Part shown: positions 13,889 through 26,700 of the stretch, piece after piece
Numbering within the stretch: the first letter of the stretch is position 1
How the letters are laid out: each line of letters starts with the position of its first letter
Source of the DNA: Typhlomys cinereus
Taxonomy: Eukaryota; Chordata; Mammalia; Rodentia; Platacanthomyidae
Length of the DNA stretch: 64,000 bases
Assembly: GCA_023101885.1 (NCBI GenBank)
Contig: JALPQD010000225.1
Span: 3,534,001-3,598,000 of the forward strand
Reading direction: 5' to 3'
The notes under the pieces: generated by a model
The model's database searches: none
What the model saw: only the letters and a program-made list of their open reading frames with translations
Told to the model about the DNA's origin: nothing
Translations under genes and position numbers: made by a program

Positions 13889-16800
13889 AATACCTGGTCC
13901 TAATTAGCCTTGATTGCCCACACCTCTGTCACTGAATCTGCTAATTGGAAACACCTGTTGCTAATTAGCCTTGATTGACCACACTTGTGTCACTAAATTT
14001 TCTAATTGGAAATACCTGGTCCTAATTAGCCTTGATTGCCCACACCTGTGTTGTTGAAATTGCTACTTAGAAACACGTGGTCCTAATTAGCCTTGATTGC
14101 CCTCACCTGTGTCTCTGAAATTGCTAATTAGAAACACCTGGTCCTAATTAGCCTTGATTGCCGAAACCAGTGTCACTCAAATTACTAATTGAAAACACCT
14201 GGACCTAATTAGCCTTGATTGCCCACACTGGTGTCACTGAGGTTGGTAATGGGAAACACCTGGTCCTAATTTTCCTTGATTGCCCACACCCATGTAATTG
14301 AAATTGCTAATTGGAGACACCTGTTTCTAATTAGCCCTGATTTCCCACACCTGTGTGAATGAAATAGCTATTTGGAAACACGTGGTCCTGATTAGCCTTG
14401 ATTGCCCACAACTGTGTCTCTGAAATTGCTATTTGGAAACACGTGGTCCTAATTAGCCTTGATGCTCACACCTGTGTAATTGAAATTCCTAATTGGAAAC
14501 ATCTGGTCCTAATTAGCCTTGATTCGCCACACCTCTGTCAATGAAATTGCCATTTAGAAACACCTGGTCCTAATTAGCCTTGATTGCCCACACCTGTGTC
14601 ACTGAAATTTCTAATTGGAAACACCTGGTCCTAATTAGCCTTGATTGCCAACACCTTTTTCACTGAAATTGCTAATTGGAAACACCTGGTCCTAATTAGT
14701 CTTGATTGCCCACATCTGTGTCCCTAAAATTGATAATTGGGAACACCTGGTCCTTATTAGCCTTGATTGCCCACACCTGTGTCCCTGAAATTGGTAATTG
14801 GAAATACCTGGTCCTAAATAGTCTTGATTGCCCACACCTGTGTCACTCAAACTGCTATGTAGAAACACCTGATCGTATTTTTCCTTGATTGCCCACACCT
14901 GTATCACTGAAACTGCTAATTAGAAACACCTCGTCCTAATTAGCCTTAATTGCCCACACCTGTGTCACTGAACCTGCTAATTAGAAACACCTGTTCCTAA
15001 TTAGCCTTAATTGGCCACACCTGTGTCAGCGAAACATCTAATTAGAAACACCTGGTCCTAATTAGCCTGATTGCCCACACCTGTGTCACTGAATTTGCTA
15101 ATTTAATACACCAGGTCTTAATTAGAATTAATTGCCAAAACTGTAATCACTGAAATCATTTATGAACCCTGGTCCTAATTAGCCTTGATTGCCCCCTCCT
15201 GTGTCACTGAAATTGGTAATGGGAAACACCTGGTCCTAATTAGCCTTGATGGCCCACACCTCTGACACTGAATTTGCTAAGGGGAAACACCTGGTCCTAA
15301 TTAGCCTTGATGGCCCACACCTGTGTCAATGAAATTGCTAATTAGAAACACCTGATCCTAACTAGCCTTAATTACCCACCCCTGTGTCACTGCAATTGCT
15401 GATTGGAAACACCTGGGTCTAATTAACCTTGATTGTCCACACCTGTGACACTATAATTGCTAATTGGAAACACCTGGTCCTAAATAGCCTTTATTGCCCA
15501 CACCTGTGTCACTCAAACTGCTACCTAGAAACACCTGATCCTATTTTGCCTTGATTGCCCACACCTGTGCCACTGAAACTGCTAATTAGAAACACCTGGT
15601 CCTAATTAGCCTTGATTGCCCACACCTGTGTCACCGAAATTGCTAATGGGAACCACCTGGTCCTAATTAGCCTTTATTGCCCACACCTGTGTCACTGAAA
15701 TTGCTAATGGGAAACACCTGGTCCTAATCAGCCTTGATTGCCCACACGTGTGTCATTTAAATTGCTAATGGGAAACATCTGGACCTATTAACCTTGATTG
15801 CCCACACCTGTGCCACTGAAATTGCTAATTGGAAACACCTGGTCCTAATTAGCCTTGATTGCCCACACTTGTGTCACTGAAATTGCTAATGGAAAACACA
15901 TGATCCTAATTAGCCTTCACGGCCCACACTTGTGTTACTGAAATTGCTAATGGGAAACACCTGGTCCTAATTAGCATTGATCCTCCACACCTGTTTCTCT
16001 GAAATTGCTAATGAGAAACACCTGGTCCTAATTAGCCTGACTGCCCACAACTGTGTCACTGAAATTGCTAATTTAATACACCAGGTCTTAATTAGACTTA
16101 ATTGACAAAACTGTAATCATTGAAATATTTTATAAACCCTGGTCTTAATTAGCCTTGATTACCCCCACCTGCTGAAAATGGTAATGGGAAACACCTGGTC
16201 CTAATTAGCCTTGTTTGCCCCCACCTGTGTTACTGAAATTGGTAATGAGAAACACCTGGTCCTAATTAGCCTTGGTGGCACACACGTGTGTCACTGAAAT
16301 TGCTAATGAGAAACACCTTGTCCTAATTATCCTTGGTGGCCCACACCTGTGTTATTGAAATTGCTAATTGGGAACACCTTGTTCTAATTAACCTTGATTG
16401 CCCACACTTGTGTTACTGAAATTGCTAATTGGAAACACCTGGTCCTAATTAGCCTTGATTGCCCACACCTGTGTCACTCAAATTGCTAATTAGAAATACC
16501 TGGTCCTAATTAGCCTTGATTGCGCACACCTGTATCACTGAAATTGCTAATTACAAACACCTGGTTCTAATTAGCTTTGATTGCCCATACCGGTTTCACT
16601 CAAATTGCTAATTAGAAACACCTGGTCCTAATTAGCTTTGATTGCCCACACCTGTGTCACTGAAATTGCTAATTAGAAACCTGGTGCTAATTAGCCTTGA
16701 TTGCCCTCACTTGTGTCACTGAAACTGCTAATTACAAACACCTGGTCCTAATTAGCATTGATTGCCCACACCTGTGTCACTGAAATGGCTAATGGGAAAC

Positions 16801-18495
16801 ACCTGGTCCTAATTAGCCTTGATTGCCCATTCCTGCGGTAATTCAAATTACTAATTGGAAACACCTGGTCCAAATTAGACTTTGTTGCCCACACCTGTTT
16901 CACAGAAATCGCTAATTAGAAACACCTGGTTCTAATTAGCTCTCATCACTCACACCTGTGTCACTGCAATTGCTAATTGGAAACACCTGGTCCTAATTAG
17001 CCTTGATCCTCCACACATGTGTCCCTGAAATTGCTAATTGTTATCACCTGGTCCTAATTAGCCTTGATGGCCCACACCTGTGACACTCCAATTGCTAATT
17101 GGAAACACATGGTCCTAAATAGCCTTGGTGACCCACACCTGTGTCACTCAAACTGCTACTTAGAAACACCTGGTCCTAATTAGCCTTGATGGCCCACACG
17201 TGTGTTACTCAAATTGCTAATTGGAAACACATGGTCCCAAATAGCCTTGATTGCCCACACCTGTGTCATTCCAACTGCTACTTAGAAACATCTGATCCTA
17301 ATTTGCCTTGATTGCCCTCACCTGTGTCACTGAAATTGATAACTGGAAACACCTGGCACCAATTACCCTTGGTTGCCCACACCTGTGTCACTCAATCTGT
17401 TACTTAGATACACCTGAACCTAATTAGCCTTGATTGCCCGCACCTGTGTCACTGAAACTGCTAATTAGAAACACCTGGTCCTAGTTAGCCTTGATTGCCC
17501 ACACCTCTATCACTGAAATTGGTTGTTTAAGACACCAGATTTTAATTAGTCTCGATTGCCCACACTGTAATCCCTGAAATTATTTATGAACCCTAGTCCT
17601 AATTAGCCTTGATTGCCCACACCTGTGTCACTGAAATTGCTTATTGGAATCACTTGGTGCTAATTAGCCTTCATTGCCAACACCTGTGTCACTCAAATTA
17701 CTAATTGGAAACATCTGGTCCTAATTAGCCTTGATTTCCCACACCTGTGTCACTCAAATTGCTAATTAGAAACACCTGGTCCTAATTAGCTTTGATTGCC
17801 CACACCTGTGTCAATGAAATTGCTAATTAGAAACCTGGTGCTAATTAGCCTTGATTGCCCTCACTTGTGTCACTGAAACTGCTAATTACAAACACCTGGT
17901 CCTAATTAGCATTGATTGCCCACACCTGTGTCACTGAAATGGCTAATGGGAAACACCTGGTCCTAATTAGCCTTGATGGCCCACACCTGTCTCACTCAAA
18001 TTTGTAATTAGAAACACCTGGTCCTAATTAGCCTTGATTGCCCAAACCTGTGTCTCTGAAATTGCTAATGGGAGACAAGTGGTCCTAAGTAGCCTTCATT
18101 GCCCAAAACTGTGTCACTGAATTTTCTACTTAGAAACACCTGGTCAAAATTATCCTTGATTGCCCACACTGTGTCACTCAAACTGCAAACTGGAAACACC
18201 TGGTCCTAAATAGCCTTGATTACCCACACCTGTGTCACTAAAACTGCTAATTAGAAACACCAGGTCCTAATTAACCTTGATTGCCCACACCTGAGTCACT
18301 GAAATTGCTAATGGGAAACACCTGGTCTTAATTAGCCTTGATTACCCACACCTGTGCCACTGAAATGGGTAATTTAAGACACCAGGTCTTAATTAGACTT
18401 GTTTGCCAACACTGTTATCACTGAAATTATTTATGATCGCTGGTCCTAATTAGCCTTGATTGCCCAAACCTGTGTTACTGAAATTTCTAATGGGA
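13889..18495 (+). repeat. Sat-1 HOR copy 4, rearranged B type (4,607 bp)
   Basis: This copy lacks two separate monomers near 16,820 and 17,000 relative to A-type copies. It carries the B-type variants ATTCAAATTAC, CTGTTTCACAG and TGTTATCACC. At about 17,752 the sequence jumps back: GATTTCCCACACCTGTGTCAC runs into a block equivalent to 2,645-2,890 of copy 1. This re-duplicates monomers already present at about 16,600-16,800. The block then ends with the same GATGGCCC / CACACCTGTCTCAC join seen in copy 1, near 17,975-17,990. The simplest reading is unequal exchange or conversion between a B-type copy and a copy-1-like copy. Confidence 0.88.
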
Positions 18496-21400
18496 AATAC
18501 CTGGTCCTAATTAGCCTTGATTGCCCACACCTCTGTCACTGAATCTGCTAATTGGAAACACCTGTTGCTAATTAGCCTTGATTGACCACACTTGTGTCAC
18601 TAAATTTTCTAATTGGAAATACCTGGTCCTAATTAGCCTTGATTGCCCACACCTGTGTTGTTGAAATTGCTACTTAGAAACACATGGTCCTAATTAGCCT
18701 TGATTGCCCTCACCTGTGTCTCTGAAATTGCTAATTAGAAACACCTGGTCCTAATTAGCCTTGATTGCCGAAACCAGTGTCACTCAAATTACTAATTGAA
18801 AACACCTGGACCTAATTAGCCTTGATTGCCCACACTGGTGTCACTGAGGTTGGTAATGGGAAACACCTGGTCCTAATTTTCCTTGATTGCCCACACCCAT
18901 GTAATTGAAATTGCTAATTGGAGACACCTGTTTCTAATTAGCCCTGATTTCCCACACCTGTGTGAATGAAATAGCTATTTGGAAACACGTGGTCCTGATT
19001 AGCCTTGATTGCCCACAACTGTGTCTCTGAAATTGCTATTTGGAAACACGTGGTCCTAATTAGCCTTGATGCTCACACCTGTGTAATTGAAATTCCTAAT
19101 TGGAAACATCTGGTCCTAATTAGCCTTGATTCGCCACACCTCTGTCAATGAAATTGCCATTTAGAAACACCTGGTCCTAATTAGCCTTGATTGCCCACAC
19201 CTGTGTCACTGAAATTTCTAATTGGAAACACCTGGTCCTAATTAGCCTTGATTGCCAACACCTTTTTCACTGAAATTGCTAATTGGAAACACCTGGTCCT
19301 AATTAGTCTTGATTGCCCACATCTGTGTCCCTAAAATTGATAATTGGGAACACCTGGTCCTTATTAGCCTTGATTGCCCACACCTGTGTCCCTGAAATTG
19401 GTAATTGGAAATACCTGGTCCTAAATAGTCTTGATTGCCCACACCTGTGTCACTCAAACTGCTATGTAGAAACACCTGATCGTATTTTTCCTTGATTGCC
19501 CACACCTGTATCACTGAAACTGCTAATTAGAAACACCTCGTCCTAATTAGCCTTAATTGCCCACACCTGTGTCACTGAACCTGCTAATTAGAAACACCTG
19601 TTCCTAATTAGCCTTAATTGGCCACACCTGTGTCAGCGAAACATCTAATTAGAAACACCTGGTCCTAATTAGCCTGATTGCCCACACCTGTGTCACTGAA
19701 TTTGCTAATTTAATACACCAGGTCTTAATTAGAATTAATTGCCAAAACTGTAATCACTGAAATCATTTATGAACCCTGGTCCTAATTAGCCTTGATTGCC
19801 CCCTCCTGTGTCACTGAAATTGGTAATGGGAAACACCTGGTCCTAATTAGCCTTGATGGCCCACACCTCTGACACTGAATTTGCTAAGGGGAAACACCTG
19901 GTCCTAATTAGCCTTGATGGCCCACACCTGTGTCAATGAAATTGCTAATTAGAAACACCTGATCCTAACTAGCCTTAATTACCCACCCCTGTGTCACTGC
20001 AATTGCTGATTGGAAACACCTGGGTCTAATTAACCTTGATTGTCCACACCTGTGACACTATAATTGCTAATTGGAAACACCTGGTCCTAAATAGCCTTTA
20101 TTGCCCACACCTGTGTCACTCAAACTGCTACCTAGAAACACCTGATCCTATTTTGCCTTGATTGCCCACACCTGTGCCACTGAAACTGCTAATTAGAAAC
20201 ACCTGGTCCTAATTAGCCTTGATTGCCCACACCTGTGTCACCGAAATTGCTAATGGGAACCACCTGGTCCTAATTAGCCTTTATTGCCCACACCTGTGTC
20301 ACTGAAATTGCTAATGGGAAACACCTGGTCCTAATCAGCCTTGATTGCCCACACGTGTGTCATTTAAATTGCTAATGGGAAACATCTGGACCTATTAACC
20401 TTGATTGCCCACACCTGTGCCACTGAAATTGCTAATTGGAAACACCTGGTCCTAATTAGCCTTGATTGCCCACACTTGTGTCACTGAAATTGCTAATGGA
20501 AAACACATGATCCTAATTAGCCTTCACGGCCCACACTTGTGTTACTGAAATTGCTAATGGGAAACACCTGGTCCTAATTAGCATTGATCCTCCACACCTG
20601 TTTCTCTGAAATTGCTAATGAGAAACACCTGGTCCTAATTAGCCTGACTGCCCACAACTGTGTCACTGAAATTGCTAATTTAATACACCAGGTCTTAATT
20701 AGACTTAATTGACAAAACTGTAATCATTGAAATATTTTATAAACCCTGGTCTTAATTAGCCTTGATTACCCCCACCTGCTGAAAATGGTAATGGGAAACA
20801 CCTGGTCCTAATTAGCCTTGTTTGCCCCCACCTGTGTTACTGAAATTGGTAATGAGAAACACCTGGTCCTAATTAGCCTTGGTGGCACACACGTGTGTCA
20901 CTGAAATTGCTAATGAGAAACACCTTGTCCTAATTATCCTTGGTGGCCCACACCTGTGTTATTGAAATTGCTAATTGGGAACACCTTGTTCTAATTAACC
21001 TTGATTGCCCACACTTGTGTTACTGAAATTGCTAATTGGAAACACCTGGTCCTAATTAGCCTTGATTGCCCACACCTGTGTCACTCAAATTGCTAATTAG
21101 AAATACCTGGTCCTAATTAGCCTTGATTGCGCACACCTGTATCACTGAAATTGCTAATTACAAACACCTGGTTCTAATTAGCTTTGATTGCCCATACCGG
21201 TTTCACTCAAATTGCTAATTAGAAACACCTGGTCCTAATTAGCTTTGATTGCCCACACCTGTGTCACTGAAATTGCTAATTAGAAACCTGGTGCTAATTA
21301 GCCTTGATTGCCCTCACTTGTGTCACTGAAACTGCTAATTACAAACACCTGGTCCTAATTAGCATTGATTGCCCACACCTGTGTCACTGAAATGGCTAAT

Positions 21401-23772
21401 GGGAAACACCTGGTCCTAATTAGCATTGATGGCCCAAACCTGTGTCACTGAAATTGCTAAGGGGAAACATCTGGTCCTAATTAGCCTTGATTGCCCATTC
21501 CTGCGGTAATTGAAATTACTAATTGGAAACACCTGGTCCAAATTAGACTTTGTTGCCCACACCTGTGTCACAGAAATCGCTAATTAGAAACACCTGGTTC
21601 TAATTAGCTCTCATCACTCACACCTGTGTCACTGCAATTGCTAATTGGAAACACCTGGTCCTAATTAGCCTTGATTGCTCACACCTGTGTCACGGAAATT
21701 GCTAATTGGAAACACCTGGTCCTAATTAGCCTTGATCCTCCACACATGTGTCCCTGAAATTGCTAATTGTTAACACCTGGTCCTAATTAGCCTTGATGGC
21801 CCACACCTGTGACACTCCAATTGCTAATTGGAAACACATGGTCCTAAATAGCCTTGGTGACCCACACCTGTGTCACTCAAACTGCTACTTAGAAACACCT
21901 GGTCCTAATTAGCCTTGATGGCCCACACGTGTGTTACTCAAATTGCTAATTGGAAACACATGGTCCCAAATAGCCTTGATTGCCCACACCTGTGTCATTC
22001 CAACTGCTACTTAGAAACATCTGATCCTAATTTGCCTTGATTGCCCTCACCTGTGTCACTGAAATTGATAACTGGAAACACCTGGCACCAATTACCCTTG
22101 GTTGCCCACACCTGTGTCACTCAATCTGTTACTTAGATACACCTGAACCTAATTAGCCTTGATTGCCCGCACCTGTGTCACTGAAACTGCTAATTAGAAA
22201 CACCTGGTCCTAGTTAGCCTTGATTGCCCACACCTCTATCACTGAAATTGGTTGTTTAAGACACCAGATTTTAATTAGTCTCGATTGCCCACACTGTAAT
22301 CCCTGAAATTATTTATGAACCCTAGTCCTAATTAGCCTTGATTGCCCACACCTGTGTCACTGAAATTGCTTATTGGAATCACTTGGTGCTAATTAGCCTT
22401 CATTGCCAACACCTGTGTCACTCAAATTACTAATTGGAAACATCTGGTCCTAATTAGCCTTGATTTCCCACACCTGTGTCACTGAAATTGCTAATTGGAA
22501 ACACCTGGTCCTAATTAGCCTTGATTGCCCACACCAGTGTCACTCAAATTTCTAATTGCAAACACCTGGTTTTAATTAGCCTTGATTGCCCACACTTGTG
22601 TCATTGAAATTGCTAAATGGAAATACCTGGTCCTAATTATTCTTGATCACCCACACCTGTGACAATGAAATTGCTAATTGGAAACACCTGGTCCTAATTA
22701 GCCTTGATTGCCCACACCTTTGTCGATGAAATTGCTAATTGGAAAAAACCTGGTCGTAATTAGCCTTGATTGCCCACGCCAGTGTCCCTGAAATTGCTAA
22801 TTGTAAACACCTGGTCCTATTTAGCCTTGATTCCCCATGCCTGTGTCTCTGAAAGTGCTAATTGGAAACAACTGGTCCTAATTAGACTTGATTGCCCACA
22901 CTTGTGTCACTGAGGTTGGTAATGGGAAACACCTGGTCCTAATTAGCCTTGATTGCCCTCGCCTGTGTCCTTGAAATTGCTAATTGGAAAAACCTGGTCA
23001 TAATTAGCCTTAATTCCCCACACCTGTGTTACTCTAATTGCTAATTGGAAACACCTGGTCCTAATTAGCCTTGATTACCCACACCTATGTCACTGAAATG
23101 GGTAATTTAAGACACCAGGTCTTAATTAGTCTTGATTGCCAACACTCTAAACACTGAAATTATTTGTGAACCTTGGTCTTAATTAACCTTGGTTGCCCAC
23201 ACCTGTGTCACTCAATTTGGTAATTAGAAACACCTGGTCTTAATTAGCCTTGATTGCCCACACCTGTCTCACTCAAATTTGTAATTAGAAACACCTGGTC
23301 CTAATTAGCCTTGATTGCCCAAACCTGTGTCTCTGAAATTGCTAATGGGAGACAAGTGGTCCTAAGTAGCCTTCATTGCCCAAAACTGTGTCACTGAATT
23401 TTCTACTTAGAAACACCTGGTCAAAATTATCCTTGATTGCCCACACTGTGTCACTCAAACTGCAAACTGGAAACACCTGGTCCTAAATAGCCTTGATTAC
23501 CCACACCTGTGTCACTAAAACTGCTAATTAGAAACACCAGGTCCTAATTAACCTTGATTGCCCACACCTGAGTCACTGAAATTGCTAATGGGAAACACCT
23601 GGTCTTAATTAGCCTTGATTACCCACACCTGTGCCACTGAAATGGGTAATTTAAGACACCAGGTCTTAATTAGACTTGTTTGCCAACACTGTTATCACTG
23701 AAATTATTTATGATCGCTGGTCCTAATTAGCCTTGATTGCCCAAACCTGTGTTACTGAAATTTCTAATGGGA
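18496..23772 (+). repeat. Sat-1 HOR copy 5, full A type (5,277 bp)
   Basis: Exactly the same length as copy 3 and nearly identical to it by eye. One private change is ACACATGGTCC near 18,678 where other copies have ACACGTGGTCC. It restores the monomers missing from copy 4. It sits between two B-type copies. Confidence 0.92.
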
Positions 23773-26700
23773 AATACCTGGTCCTAATTAGCCTTGATTG
23801 CCCACACCTCTGTCACTGAATCTGCTAATTGGAAACACCTGTTGCTAATTAGCCTTGATTGACCACACTTGTGTCACTAAATTTTCTAATTGGAAATACC
23901 TGGTCCTAATTAGCCTTGATTGCCCACACCTGTGTTGTTGAAATTGCTACTTAGAAACACGTGGTCCTAATTAGCCTTGATTGCCCTCACCTGTGTCTCT
24001 GAAATTGCTAATTAGAAACACCTGGTCCTAATTAGCCTTGATTGCCGAAACCAGTGTCACTCAAATTACTAATTGAAAACACCTGGACCTAATTAGCCTT
24101 GATTGCCCACACTGGTGTCACTGAGGTTGGTAATGGGAAACACCTGGTCCTAATTTTCCTTGATTGCCCACACCCATGTAATTGAAATTGCTAATTGGAG
24201 ACACCTGTTTCTAATTAGCCCTGATTTCCCACACCTGTGTGAATGAAATAGCTATTTGGAAACACGTGGTCCTGATTAGCCTTGATTGCCCACAACTGTG
24301 TCTCTGAAATTGCTATTTGGAAACACGTGGTCCTAATTAGCCTTGATGCTCACACCTGTGTAATTGAAATTCCTAATTGGAAACATCTGGTCCTAATTAG
24401 CCTTGATTCGCCACACCTCTGTCAATGAAATTGCCATTTAGAAACACCTGGTCCTAATTAGCCTTGATTGCCCACACCTGTGTCACTGAAATTTCTAATT
24501 GGAAACACCTGGTCCTAATTAGCCTTGATTGCCAACACCTTTTTCACTGAAATTGCTAATTGGAAACACCTGGTCCTAATTAGTCTTGATTGCCCACATC
24601 TGTGTCCCTAAAATTGATAATTGGGAACACCTGGTCCTTATTAGCCTTGATTGCCCACACCTGTGTCCCTGAAATTGGTAATTGGAAATACCTGGTCCTA
24701 AATAGTCTTGATTGCCCACACCTGTGTCACTCAAACTGCTATGTAGAAACACCTGATCGTATTTTTCCTTGATTGCCCACACCTGTATCACTGAAACTGC
24801 TAATTAGAAACACCTCGTCCTAATTAGCCTTAATTGCCCACACCTGTGTCACTGAACCTGCTAATTAGAAACACCTGTTCCTAATTAGCCTTAATTGGCC
24901 ACACCTGTGTCAGCGAAACATCTAATTAGAAACACCTGGTCCTAATTAGCCTGATTGCCCACACCTGTGTCACTGAATTTGCTAATTTAATACACCAGGT
25001 CTTAATTAGAATTAATTGCCAAAACTGTAATCACTGAAATCATTTATGAACCCTGGTCCTAATTAGCCTTGATTGCCCCCTCCTGTGTCACTGAAATTGG
25101 TAATGGGAAACACCTGGTCCTAATTAGCCTTGATGGCCCACACCTCTGACACTGAATTTGCTAAGGGGAAACACCTGGTCCTAATTAGCCTTGATGGCCC
25201 ACACCTGTGTCAATGAAATTGCTAATTAGAAACACCTGATCCTAACTAGCCTTAATTACCCACCCCTGTGTCACTGCAATTGCTGATTGGAAACACCTGG
25301 GTCTAATTAACCTTGATTGTCCACACCTGTGACACTATAATTGCTAATTGGAAACACCTGGTCCTAAATAGCCTTTATTGCCCACACCTGTGTCACTCAA
25401 ACTGCTACCTAGAAACACCTGATCCTATTTTGCCTTGATTGCCCACACCTGTGCCACTGAAACTGCTAATTAGAAACACCTGGTCCTAATTAGCCTGATT
25501 GCCCACACCTGTGTCACCGAAATTGCTAATGGGAACCACCTGGTCCTAATTAGCCTTTATTGCCCACACCTGTGTCACTGAAATTGCTAATGGGAAACAC
25601 CTGGTCCTAATCAGCCTTGATTGCCCACACGTGTGTCATTTAAATTGCTAATGGGAAACATCTGGACCTATTAACCTTGATTGCCCACACCTGTGCCACT
25701 GAAATTGCTAATTGGAAACACCTGGTCCTAATTAGCCTTGATTGCCCACACTTGTGTCACTGAAATTGCTAATGGAAAACACATGATCCTAATTAGCCTT
25801 CACGGCCCACACTTGTGTTACTGAAATTGCTAATGGGAAACACCTGGTCCTAATTAGCATTGATCCTCCACACCTGTTTCTCTGAAATTGCTAATGAGAA
25901 ACACCTGGTCCTAATTAGCCTGACTGCCCACAACTGTGTCACTGAAATTGCTAATTTAATACACCAGGTCTTAATTAGACTTAATTGACAAAACTGTAAT
26001 CATTGAAATATTTTATAAACCCTGGTCTTAATTAGCCTTGATTACCCCCACCTGCTGAAAATGGTAATGGGAAACACCTGGTCCTAATTAGCCTTGTTTG
26101 CCCCCACCTGTGTTACTGAAATTGGTAATGAGAAACACCTGGTCCTAATTAGCCTTGGTGGCACACACGTGTGTCACTGAAATTGCTAATGAGAAACACC
26201 TTGTCCTAATTATCCTTGGTGGCCCACACCTGTGTTATTGAAATTGCTAATTGGGAACACCTTGTTCTAATTAACCTTGATTGCCCACACTTGTGTTACT
26301 GAAATTGCTAATTGGAAACACCTGGTCCTAATTAGCCTTGATTGCCCACACCTGTGTCACTCAAATTGCTAATTAGAAATACCTGGTCCTAATTAGCCTT
26401 GATTGCGCACACCTGTATCACTGAAATTGCTAATTACAAACACCTGGTTCTAATTAGCTTTGATTGCCCATACCGGTTTCACTCAAATTGCTAATTAGAA
26501 ACACCTGGTCCTAATTAGCTTTGATTGCCCACACCTGTGTCACTGAAATTGCTAATTAGAAACCTGGTGCTAATTAGCCTTGATTGCCCTCACTTGTGTC
26601 ACTGAAACTGCTAATTACAAACACCTGGTCCTAATTAGCATTGATTGCCCACACCTGTGTCACTGAAATGGCTAATGGGAAACACCTGGTCCTAATTAGC

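Noticed and set aside
804..24791. A 71-residue minus-strand reading frame and an overlapping 60-residue plus-strand frame repeated six times with identical sequence (804, 4,196, 9,415, 14,692, 19,299, 24,576).
   Set aside because: They lie wholly inside 61 bp monomers, recur only because the HOR recurs, overlap on both strands, and show no protein domain or codon-level conservation. They are by-products of repetition.
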